In this document: positions 1 to 6,074 of the stretch, piece by piece
How the letters are laid out: every line of letters begins with the position of its first letter
How positions within the stretch are numbered: the stretch's first letter is position 1
From: Acidobacteriaceae bacterium
Lineage (GTDB): Bacteria > Acidobacteriota > Terriglobia > Terriglobales > Acidobacteriaceae
Assembly: GCA_025462805.1 (NCBI GenBank)
Contig: JAOAPJ010000344.1
Span: 1-9,237, forward strand
Reading direction: 5' to 3'
DNA length: 9,237 nt
Program-made: the position numbers and the translations under genes
The notes under the pieces: generated by a model
Database searches by the model: none
What the model saw: only the letters and a program-made list of their open reading frames with translations
Told to the model about the DNA's origin: nothing

Positions 1-1
1 G

Positions 2-433
2 GACTATACCCATGGCCTGTTGCCATTCCATGCGGCGTGGGAGAAGAGCGCGGCGTATCAGGCCTTCAACCACATGGCGGAGACTGACCGCGGCGAGCAC
101 GAGCTAGGCCCGGAGTCCCATTGGCTCGGCCTGGGGATGTGCTTTGTCGCGCTCACCGGGCGTGTGCCTCACGTACCTATGCCGCAGCAGAGCGTCTCCG
201 CATCCGAGGCTCTGGTGAAGCGTAACGGCAGCACTCCGATCATCCTGATCGATCCCGGCAAGGAGGCCGAGGTTCGCTTCAGCGATGTCTCGGACGCCAG
301 GCAGACGGGGAATTGGAGCCTGCGCTTTGACAGCAAAGGGCGACTGACCAAGGCAGTGCTGGATACGGCCGGTCCGCTGAAGACAAAGTCCGTGCCGATG
401 TCTCCGATCATCCCTCCAATTCAGCCCGAGTAG
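2..433 (+). CDS. Unrecognised protein, C-terminal part (5' end outside window)
   Basis: The reading frame is open from the left edge to the TAG at 431-433, so about 143 C-terminal codons are present and the true start is probably upstream. A TTG at position 20 lies inside the frame but has no ribosome binding site, so I do not treat it as the start. The first 50 residues are rich in His, Trp and Glu (the stretch LLPFHAAWEKSAAYQAFNH near the edge, then TDRGEHELGPESHW). The last 75 look beta-rich, with a DPGKEAEVRF / WSLRFDSKGRL pattern, and the tail is Pro-rich (SPIIPPIQPE). I see no membrane segment in the visible part. The codon pattern and the lack of stops make it look genuinely coding. 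I do not recognise the family and assign no function. It is separated by 83 bases from the heme operon and is probably a separate unit. Confidence 0.6.
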   Translation, partial: DYTHGLLPFHAAWEKSAAYQAFNHMAETDRGEHELGPESHWLGLGMCFVALTGRVPHVPMPQQSVSASEALVKRNGSTPIILIDPGKEAEVRFSDVSDARQTGNWSLRFDSKGRLTKAVLDTAGPLKTKSVPMSPIIPPIQPE

Positions 434-474
434 GTTCCGGCGCCGCCTTCCTGTCGAGAGCGGGGGACCCTGTC

Positions 475-489
475 CATGCCCGAGGCATG
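475..489. repeat. Short inverted repeat in the gap before the heme operon
   Basis: CATGCC-CGA-GGCATG is a perfect 6-base inverted repeat with a 3-base loop. It ends 7 bases before a TATACT box, so it covers the place where a -35 element would sit. No T-run follows it, which argues against an intrinsic terminator for the upstream gene. It could be an operator or chance. The rest of the gap (434-516) shows nothing else I can name. Confidence 0.3.
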
Positions 490-496
490 CGCCCGC

Positions 497-502
497 TATA
501 CT
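497..502 (+). promoter_or_regulatory. Candidate -10 box (TATACT) of the hemX-hemA-hemC-hemD operon
   Basis: TATACT matches the sigma-70 type -10 consensus at five of six positions and is the only good -10 in the 83-base gap. No convincing -35 is found 16-18 bases upstream. If it is used, transcription would begin near 509, about 8 bases before the ATG at 517, giving a very short leader. The same TATACT word sits immediately upstream of the DedA gene (8341-8346). Confidence 0.45.
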
Positions 503-516
503 TGAAAGTAGGCGCT

Positions 517-1332
517 ATGTCCCTGCTCTGGTTGCGCGTCGCGGCTGTGCTTTACGCTGTTGCCGGTGCCACGGCCTTTCCGGCTGTGCTGTACGGGCAG
601 CCTCGTCTGCAGCGCATCTCTTTGCCCGCGGCAGTGGCCGGGTTCTTCTTTCACCTTGTGGCTGTGGTGGAGCTGATGGTCGCGGCGCATCACCTGGTTC
701 CGCTGGGCTGGGTGGAGGTGCAGGCGACCCTCGCGCTGCTCATCGTGCTGGCGTACCTGCTGGTCTATGTCGCCTATCGTGCAACGGCCTTTGGCATCTT
801 CGCGCTTCCGCTTGCCCTGGTGGTGATGCTGGCTCCTGCGATGGGGGCGAACGGCGCCAGCTTTGTGACGCCGGAGATGCGCTCCGGCTGGTTGGTGCTG
901 CATATCAGCGCACTGCTGGCTGCCTACACGGCGCTGCTGTTCAGCCTGCTTGCGAGCGTGCTTTACCTGGCGCAGGAGCGGCGGCTGAAGAGCAAGGAGA
1001 GCATCGGCTTCCTGGCCTGGCTGCCGCCGCTCGAAACCATCGATCGTATCGCGTATCTTAGCCTGTTGATCGGCTTCCCTTGCATGACGCTGGGACTGCT
1101 GGCCGGCTCTCTGATTGCGCAGCAGAGTGTCGGGGCGGCGTATTTTCTCGATGCCAAGGTGCTGCTCTCCTTCGCGATGTGGGGTGTCTATATCCTGATG
1201 CTGCTGGTGCGGCGCAGCACCGGGCTGCGCGGACGCCGGGCTATCTACTTGTCGAGTGTGGTCTTCCTGGTGGTGCTAAGCGTGTGGGCAGCCAACCAGT
1301 TCAGTTCCGTGCACAGGTTCCCCGCGCCATGA
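517..1332 (+). CDS. HemX/CcsA-like eight-helix membrane protein (cytochrome c assembly family)
   Basis: A 271-residue integral membrane protein. Eight hydrophobic segments lie at about residues 4-26, 36-58, 68-86, 92-108, 124-152, 179-201, 212-231 and 240-260. The family includes CcsA (cytochrome c heme attachment), Bacillus HemX (affects the amount of HemA) and YpjD. A conserved-looking His129 stands at the head of helix 5 (WLVLHISALLAAYTALL), and the end matches the HemX/YpjD pattern (LDAKVLLSFAMWGVY, then RGRRA). The Trp-rich WWD heme motif expected of a true CcsA is absent: the corresponding stretch reads VGAAYFLDAK. This, and its place directly before hemA, favours a HemX-like role in tetrapyrrole synthesis over cytochrome c maturation; that is inference. 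The ATG at 517 is preferred to 487, because it begins directly with the first helix and lies downstream of the TATACT box. Its TGA overlaps the hemA ATG (ATGA). Confidence 0.85.
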   Translation: MSLLWLRVAAVLYAVAGATAFPAVLYGQPRLQRISLPAAVAGFFFHLVAVVELMVAAHHLVPLGWVEVQATLALLIVLAYLLVYVAYRATAFGIFALPLALVVMLAPAMGANGASFVTPEMRSGWLVLHISALLAAYTALLFSLLASVLYLAQERRLKSKESIGFLAWLPPLETIDRIAYLSLLIGFPCMTLGLLAGSLIAQQSVGAAYFLDAKVLLSFAMWGVYILMLLVRRSTGLRGRRAIYLSSVVFLVVLSVWAANQFSSVHRFPAP

Positions 1333-2663
1333 TCATCCGCCTCATCGGAGTGAATCACCGCACCGCGCCGATCGAGTTGCGGGAACGGCTGGCTATCGGC
1401 CCCGAGGCCCTGGCCGAGGCCACACGCCGCCTTGTGGGGACGCCCGGCGTCCGAGAAGGCATGATCGTCTCCACCTGCAATCGCGTGGAACTAGTGACCT
1501 GTCATGAGCCGAACGCGCCGGACGTGATGGAGTTCCTGCGCAGCTACTTCTCCCTGGACGCGGAGTTGCTGCGGCCCCATCTCTACCAGTACGAAGACAG
1601 CGACGCCGTGCGCCATCTGTTCCGCGTGGCTTCGAGCCTGGACTCTATGGTGCTGGGCGAGCCGCAGATCCTGGGGCAGGTGAAGGACGCCTACTCTACG
1701 GCGCGGTCCGTGGGTGCGGTGCAGGCCTCGCTGGAGCGACTGCTGCAGACCACCTTCACGGTGGCCAAGCGCGTGCGCACCGAGACGCAGATTGGCACAG
1801 CTTCCGTATCGGTCGCATCGGTGGCGGTGGATCTGGCGAAAAAGATCTTCGGGACGCTCGAAGGCAAGTCAGTGATGCTGGTAGGGGCCGGCAAAATGAG
1901 CGAACTGGCGGCCCGGCACCTGATGCAGCAGGGTGCTGGCTCAATCCTGATCACCAACCGCACCTTCGAGCGGGCCATACCGCTGGCCCAGAGCTTCAGT
2001 GGCCGCGCGATACGCTTCGAGGATCTCTACGCGGTGGCCGATCAGGCAGACATCCTGATCACCTCCACGGGCTCGCCGCAGCCCATCTTCCGTCGCGAGC
2101 AGGTGCAGCAGTTCCTGCAGCGCCGGCGCAACCGGCCGATGATCTTTGTCGACATTGCCGTTCCGCGCGACGTAGCGCCAGAGGTAAACAAGCTCGAAGG
2201 CGCCTTCGTATACGACATCGACGATCTTCAATCCGTGGCCGTGTCCCACCTGCACGAGCGCAGCCGCGAGGCCCGGGAAGCCGAGGCGATCGTGCAGGCG
2301 GAGGTGGAGCGCTATGCCAGCGGGCAGCAGACGCGAAGCGCGGTGCCGGCCATCGTCTCACTGCAGCAGTCCATGGAAGAGATGCGGCAGACAGAGCTGC
2401 GCAGGATGCAGGGGAAGCTGCAGAGCCTGACGCCGGAGCAGCGGAATGCGGTCGAGGCCTTGACCCGCGGTCTGATCAACAAGGTGTTGCACCAGCCGCT
2501 GCAGGCGCTGAAGTCGGCTGCGCGGGTTGGCGATCCGACGATCGCTGAGGCGGTGCAGCAGATCTTTGGTCTCACGACCGGTGTGGAAAATGCGGCGGCA
2601 GCCGTCGGCGGCTCCGCAACCGAAGAAACCACACCGGAAGCGGTTGAGGCGAGCCGACGTTGA
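1329..2663 (+). CDS. hemA: Glutamyl-tRNA reductase
   Basis: Reduces glutamyl-tRNA(Glu) with NADPH to glutamate-1-semialdehyde, the first committed step of C5-pathway tetrapyrrole synthesis, in the cytoplasm. It has 444 residues, within the family range. The N-terminal catalytic domain starts with LIGVNHRTAPIELRE and carries the nucleophile Cys50 in the STCNRVE motif. His96 and the signature SLDSMVLGEPQILGQ follow (about 103-117). The NADPH domain shows MLVGAGKM at about 183-190 and LITNRT at about 207-212. The C-terminal helical dimerisation domain is about 305-420. Residues 420-444 are an Ala/Glu/Thr-rich, probably disordered tail. The start at 1329 is set by the canonical N-terminus and the ATGA overlap with the preceding gene; the frame is open further upstream, but only as a shadow. 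Translation is probably coupled to the HemX-like gene before it and to hemC after it. Confidence 0.97.
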   Translation: MIIRLIGVNHRTAPIELRERLAIGPEALAEATRRLVGTPGVREGMIVSTCNRVELVTCHEPNAPDVMEFLRSYFSLDAELLRPHLYQYEDSDAVRHLFRVASSLDSMVLGEPQILGQVKDAYSTARSVGAVQASLERLLQTTFTVAKRVRTETQIGTASVSVASVAVDLAKKIFGTLEGKSVMLVGAGKMSELAARHLMQQGAGSILITNRTFERAIPLAQSFSGRAIRFEDLYAVADQADILITSTGSPQPIFRREQVQQFLQRRRNRPMIFVDIAVPRDVAPEVNKLEGAFVYDIDDLQSVAVSHLHERSREAREAEAIVQAEVERYASGQQTRSAVPAIVSLQQSMEEMRQTELRRMQGKLQSLTPEQRNAVEALTRGLINKVLHQPLQALKSAARVGDPTIAEAVQQIFGLTTGVENAAAAVGGSATEETTPEAVEASRR

Positions 2664-3577
2664 TCCGCATCGGTTCGCGCGGCTCGCGGCTCGCGCTCTG
2701 GCAGGCTCATCACATCGCAGCGGCGCTTCGCGCCTCCGGGCAGGACGTGAGTATCACCACCATTACGACGACCGGCGACCGGTTGCAGGGCGTTCCGTTC
2801 GCGCGCGTTGGTTCGAAAGGGATGTTTACCCGGGAGATCGAAGAGGCGCTGCTGTCCGGGCAGATCGATCTAGCCGTCCACAGTCTGAAGGATCTGCCGA
2901 CAGAACTGGCCGCGCCATTCGTCATCGCTGCTGTGACGAAACGGGTCGACCCGCGCGACGTCTTCGTCTCCACTCAGTACAGCAGTATGGAAACCTTGTC
3001 GCCAGGCGCCCGTGTGGGTACTAGTAGCCTCCGGCGCCAATCGCAACTGCGGGCGCGCTGGCCTCACCTTGAGTATGTGGAGTTTCGCGGCAATGTGGAT
3101 ACACGGCTGCGCAAACTGGCGGATGGCCAGGTAGACGCGGCTGTGCTGGCCGCGGCCGGGCTCGATCGCCTGGAGCGAACGGAGTGGGTGCGCGAGCGCT
3201 TCCATGAGGATGTACTGTGTCCGGCGCCAGGACAGGGTGCACTCGGGATCGAATGCCGCGCCGGGGATGATGCGATGCGGGATCTCCTGGGCGCCTTGGA
3301 CGATGCAGATACGCGCTTCGCTGTGACCGCCGAGCGCACGGCTCTCGGCGCGCTGGGTGGTGGCTGCCAGGTGCCGATCGGCGCTTACTGCCGCCGCACG
3401 GGCGAGGATTACCGCATCCTGGGCTGCGTCTCTTCGCCGGATGGCGCGACCATTCTGCGCGCAGAAGAGCGAGGCACAGCCGACCGCGGGGCGGAGGCGT
3501 TGGGGCTGATTCTCGCGGATGCGCTGCTCCGGCAGGGCGCGCTGCAACTGCTGGCCGAGCAGCGCCCTGCGACGTGA
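2660..3577 (+). CDS. hemC: Hydroxymethylbilane synthase (porphobilinogen deaminase)
   Basis: Polymerises four porphobilinogens into the linear tetrapyrrole hydroxymethylbilane, in the cytoplasm. It has 305 residues, normal for the family. Visible landmarks: the N-terminus IRIGSRGSRLALWQAH; VGSKGMFTREIEEALL at about 50-65; catalytic Asp78 in AVHSLKDLP; VGTSSLRRQSQL (about 119-130) with substrate-binding arginines; FRGNVDTRL; and Cys236 in GGGCQVPIGAY, which anchors the dipyrromethane cofactor. It starts at a TTG that overlaps the hemA stop (TTGA, 2660-2663). Only this start leaves the conserved N-terminus intact, and a weak GAGG lies 10 bases upstream (2646-2649). A rare start plus overlap suggests re-initiation coupled to hemA. 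Its TGA (3575-3577) overlaps the start of hemD. Confidence 0.97.
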   Translation: MIRIGSRGSRLALWQAHHIAAALRASGQDVSITTITTTGDRLQGVPFARVGSKGMFTREIEEALLSGQIDLAVHSLKDLPTELAAPFVIAAVTKRVDPRDVFVSTQYSSMETLSPGARVGTSSLRRQSQLRARWPHLEYVEFRGNVDTRLRKLADGQVDAAVLAAAGLDRLERTEWVRERFHEDVLCPAPGQGALGIECRAGDDAMRDLLGALDDADTRFAVTAERTALGALGGGCQVPIGAYCRRTGEDYRILGCVSSPDGATILRAEERGTADRGAEALGLILADALLRQGALQLLAEQRPAT

Positions 3578-4389
3578 TGCCGGGTCCGTTGGCCGGAAAG
3601 CGCATCGTGGTGACGCGAGCGCAGCGGCAGAGCGGCAGCCTGCGCGAACTGCTGGAGCAGCGTGGCGCCGAGGTGCTGTTGCTGCCCACTATCGAGACGA
3701 TCCCCCCTGATTCGTTCGCACCGCTCGATCAAGCGCTGAGAGGCGCAACGGAGTATCAGTGGCTGGTTGTGACCAGCGCGAATGCAGTGCGCGTCATCGG
3801 CGAACGGCTCGCCGCGGCAGGGCTGAATCCGCGCGCTCTGGGCCACCTTCGGATAGCTGCCGTCGGGCCCTCCACAGCGGATGCACTCAAGGAACTCGGT
3901 CTCGCAGTCGAGCTGATGCCTGAGCGATATGTCGGTGAGGTGCTCGCCGCGACGCTGGCCCCGCGCGTCTCCGGACAACGTGTGCTGCTGGTCCGGGCCA
4001 GGGCGGCGCGTGATGTGGTGCCGGATGCGTTGCGCTCGGCTGGAGCGGAGCTCAAGATCGTCGACGCGTATTGGACGGTGATGCCGACCGATTCGGCCGA
4101 GCGCGCGAAAGAGATCTTCACGCGGATTGGATTGCCGGATGCGATCGTCTTCACGAGCGGTTCGACTGTCAGGAATCTGCAGCAGGTGCTGGCAGAGGCT
4201 GGGCTCACAATGCCGCTGGAGGTCGCGTGTGTTTCGATCGGACCGGTCACTTCGGCGGCGTTGCGGGAAGCGGGGCTTTCTGTTGCGGCGGAAGCCGAGG
4301 CGGCTACGCTCGATGCTTTAGTGCGGGCTTGCGAAGGGCTGCTGCGCTCCGGTGGTGCGCAGCAGGGAAGTACAGGTTCTGCACCTTAG
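3577..4389 (+). CDS. hemD: Uroporphyrinogen-III synthase
   Basis: Closes and inverts ring D of hydroxymethylbilane to form uroporphyrinogen III, the branch point to heme, siroheme and corrinoids. It has 270 residues from the ATG at 3577. The family is poorly conserved, but its landmarks are here: the opening KRIVVTRA, VVTSANAVRV at about 66-75, AVGPSTADAL, LLVRARAARDVVPDAL, DAYW, then DAIVFTSGSTVRNL and CVSIGPVTSAALREAGL in the second domain. Position right after hemC confirms the call. Either the ATG at 3577 (one-base overlap with the hemC stop, TGATG) or the GTG at 3574 (GTGA overlap) could be used; neither has a clear ribosome binding site, so coupling to hemC is likely. The TAG at 4387-4389 overlaps the stop of convergent nth. 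Confidence 0.93.
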   Translation: MPGPLAGKRIVVTRAQRQSGSLRELLEQRGAEVLLLPTIETIPPDSFAPLDQALRGATEYQWLVVTSANAVRVIGERLAAAGLNPRALGHLRIAAVGPSTADALKELGLAVELMPERYVGEVLAATLAPRVSGQRVLLVRARAARDVVPDALRSAGAELKIVDAYWTVMPTDSAERAKEIFTRIGLPDAIVFTSGSTVRNLQQVLAEAGLTMPLEVACVSIGPVTSAALREAGLSVAAEAEAATLDALVRACEGLLRSGGAQQGSTGSAP

Positions 4390-5159
4390 TGGCTCGACCA
4401 GGTCTTGTCGCTGGAGTCGCACTCTGACTCAATCGTGCAGTCTGCGCAGCGCGGTTTGCGCGCGATGCAGACGGCGCGGCCGTGCAGGATCAGCTCATGG
4501 CTGAACTCGATCCAGTGGCCTTTCGGGATGATCTTCATCAGATCCTGCTCGACCTTGACTGGCTCGACGTTCGCTGTCAGTTCGAGCCTGCGCGAGAGTC
4601 GCAGCACATGCGTATCGACCACGATGCCGTCGGCGATTCCATACGCCGTCCCGAGCACGACGTTGCCGGTCTTGCGCGCCACACCCGGCAGCGTCAGCAG
4701 CTCTGCCATGGTCTGGGGAACCTTGCCCCCAAATTGCTCGACGACTTGCCTGGCCGCGCCCGAGATAGACTTCGCCTTGTTGCGGAAGAAGCCTGTAGTG
4801 CGGATCAGATCCTCAAGTTCGGGCAACGAAGCGCGGGCCATCGCTGCAGGAGTGGGGAAGGCGCGGAAGAGCGTGGGCGTCACCACGTTGACGCGCGCGT
4901 CTGTGCACTGCGCCGAGAGGATGGTCGCTACCAGCAGCTCCCAGGCGTTCCGGTGAAGCAGAGCGCAGGTCGCGCCCGGGTAGGCCTTCTCGAGGCCAGC
5001 TAGAATCCTGGCGATGCGCTCGGGTGATGTCTTCAACCCACGCTTGAGCTGCTTTGTGGCGAGCGATCTTGCCTTCGTGACGGCAGGCGCGACCGCAGCC
5101 CTTGCGGGCTGCGTCTTGCGTCCTGTCGGCTTCGCTGCTGCCTTTCTGGTTGCTGGCAT
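4386..5159 (-). CDS. nth: Endonuclease III (bifunctional DNA glycosylase / AP lyase)
   Basis: Removes oxidised pyrimidines and cleaves abasic sites in base excision repair. It has 257 residues, longer than the roughly 211 of E. coli Nth. The extra length is an N-terminal tail of about 45 residues, rich in Lys, Arg, Ala and Pro. The core holds WELLVATILSAQCTDARVN, the helix-hairpin-helix with catalytic Lys163 (LPGVARKTGNVVL), catalytic Asp182 (VDTHVLRL), and a C-terminal 4Fe-4S loop with Cys231, 238, 241 and 247 in C-x6-C-x2-C-x5-C spacing. The ATG at 5159 lies 4 bases after the hemQ stop on the same strand, so the two are very probably cotranscribed and nth has no promoter of its own that I can see. 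The stop TAA (4388-4386) shares bases with the hemD stop. Confidence 0.95.
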   Translation of the reverse strand: MPATRKAAAKPTGRKTQPARAAVAPAVTKARSLATKQLKRGLKTSPERIARILAGLEKAYPGATCALLHRNAWELLVATILSAQCTDARVNVVTPTLFRAFPTPAAMARASLPELEDLIRTTGFFRNKAKSISGAARQVVEQFGGKVPQTMAELLTLPGVARKTGNVVLGTAYGIADGIVVDTHVLRLSRRLELTANVEPVKVEQDLMKIIPKGHWIEFSHELILHGRAVCIARKPRCADCTIESECDSSDKTWSSH

Positions 5160-5163
5160 GCGG

Positions 5164-5940
5164 TCAGCCGAGGCGGTCGAGCATCGCCTCGGGCGTCATG
5201 CGGATGCAGGTATAGATCGGCGTGTCCTTCAGCGTGTACGCGCTGATCTCCGTCTCGCGCAATTGCTGCACAAGGTCGAGGAAGTCCTCCGGGTAGTTGC
5301 TCTCGAAGGCAACGACAAACTCCTGGTCGTCGAGACCGAACGAGTAGGTCGTGTTCAGCTTGACGCGCGGATAGAGGTGGCCGATGCGGATGTGCTCAGT
5401 CATCAGGCGCTGACGCTCCTCGATCGGCAGCAGGTACCAGGAGCGTGTCTTCCAGAAGGGGTAGATGAAGATGTACTTCTGCCCTCCGGGTCGGATGGCG
5501 CCGCGCGAATCGTGCTGGCCTTCGTGCTCATGGCCGATCAGGTACTGCGAACGTTTCGTCATCGAGATGTAGTTGTTGGCGACCTCGAGGTAGCCACCGA
5601 GCGGTGTGGCCATCAGCTCGGCCATCATCTCGCTCAGGTCGTCTGGCGTGTAGCAGATGCGCCAGAGAACCATGTCACAATCCGGCCGCAGACCCACGGT
5701 TGAATAGGTCAGGGAGAGCAGACGGCCGGGCTGGTTCCAGCGCGCCAGCACCTCTGCAAAGAGGCGCTTGTGCTCTGCCCGTTCCGCAGCCGGCAGGCGG
5801 CGCCACTCGGGCATGACCTTGAAGAAGGTGAAGCCAATCATCTGACGCTTGATGGGTGTCTCGGCCTTGTGCGCAGGCGCGTGTGACGGCGCCTCGGCAG
5901 GGGCTTGTTGCGCGACGGGCGCTGCGATGGTCTCAGCCAT
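5164..5940 (-). CDS. hemQ: HemQ-type coproheme decarboxylase (chlorite dismutase fold)
   Basis: Predicted to convert iron-coproporphyrin III (coproheme) to heme b with hydrogen peroxide, the last step of the coproporphyrin-dependent pathway. It has 258 residues. Residues 1-30 are an Ala/Pro/His-rich leader; the fold starts at IGFTFFKVMPEWRRLP. HemQ residues are visible: Tyr160 (radical tyrosine) and Lys164 in IYPFWKTRSWYLLP, and the proximal heme ligand His183 in MTEHIRIGHLYP. The stretch LNTTYSFGLDDQEFVVAFE follows. From memory, the Lys-to-Trp segment is four residues shorter than in Firmicutes HemQ and like the actinobacterial form. I see no chlorite dismutase context, and the neighbouring heme genes support HemQ. 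The ATG at 5940 is chosen because AGGAGA lies 9 bases upstream. The frame stays open to 6099, but that extension would overlap tag and has no family match. nth follows after 4 bases. Confidence 0.9.
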   Translation of the reverse strand: MAETIAAPVAQQAPAEAPSHAPAHKAETPIKRQMIGFTFFKVMPEWRRLPAAERAEHKRLFAEVLARWNQPGRLLSLTYSTVGLRPDCDMVLWRICYTPDDLSEMMAELMATPLGGYLEVANNYISMTKRSQYLIGHEHEGQHDSRGAIRPGGQKYIFIYPFWKTRSWYLLPIEERQRLMTEHIRIGHLYPRVKLNTTYSFGLDDQEFVVAFESNYPEDFLDLVQQLRETEISAYTLKDTPIYTCIRMTPEAMLDRLG

Positions 5941-5949
5941 GTCGGTAGT

Positions 5950-5955
5950 TCTCCT
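5950..5955 (-). promoter_or_regulatory. Ribosome binding site of hemQ
   Basis: On the - strand this reads AGGAGA, 9 bases before the ATG at 5940. It is among the best Shine-Dalgarno matches in the window and fixes the hemQ start against several longer in-frame alternatives. Confidence 0.7.
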
Positions 5956-5959
5956 GTCT

Positions 5960-5969
5960 CCATCGATGG
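5960..5969. repeat. Perfect 10-base palindrome in the hemQ-tag divergent gap
   Basis: CCATCGATGG is fully palindromic and sits 19 bases upstream of the hemQ ATG, just before its ribosome binding site. It could be an operator half-site pair or chance. On the - strand, TACCAT (5971-5966, four of six to the -10 consensus) overlaps it. The rest of the 134-base gap (5941-6074) holds the tag -10 candidate and ribosome binding site. Confidence 0.2.
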
Positions 5970-6041
5970 TAGCAGGATGGAGCCGCCCACCGCTTCCTTC
6001 CGAGGCTCGCAGGTGAGGCATCAACCGGCGGCGCCCCACTG

Positions 6042-6047
6042 TATGAT
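6042..6047 (+). promoter_or_regulatory. Candidate -10 box (TATGAT) of tag
   Basis: TATGAT matches the -10 consensus at five of six positions and lies 27 bases before the tag ATG, leaving room for the strong AGGAGGAGA ribosome binding site at 6058-6066. No clear -35 hexamer is seen at the usual distance. Confidence 0.4.
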
Positions 6048-6074
6048 TTTGGCTTCCAGGAGGAGACAGAGAGC

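Noticed and set aside
475..489. Inverted repeat considered as a terminator of the first gene
   Set aside because: Short stem and no T-run; it is better explained as a possible operator or chance.
1080..1328. Upstream in-frame extension of hemA
   Set aside because: It lies within the HemX-like coding sequence, and the canonical HemA N-terminus starts at the ATG at 1329 with an ATGA overlap.
2870..3978. Several - strand open frames opposite hemC and hemD
   Set aside because: They are shadows of two well-conserved enzymes; the translations are Arg/Ala/Ser-rich with no motifs or ribosome binding sites.
4405..5703. + strand open frames opposite nth and hemQ
   Set aside because: They are antisense to genes with intact catalytic residues and show no protein-like motifs.
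5164..5940. Reading the HemQ-like protein as a true chlorite dismutase
   Set aside because: The Tyr160/Lys164/His183 pattern and heme-gene context fit coproheme decarboxylase, and no chlorate or perchlorate genes are present.
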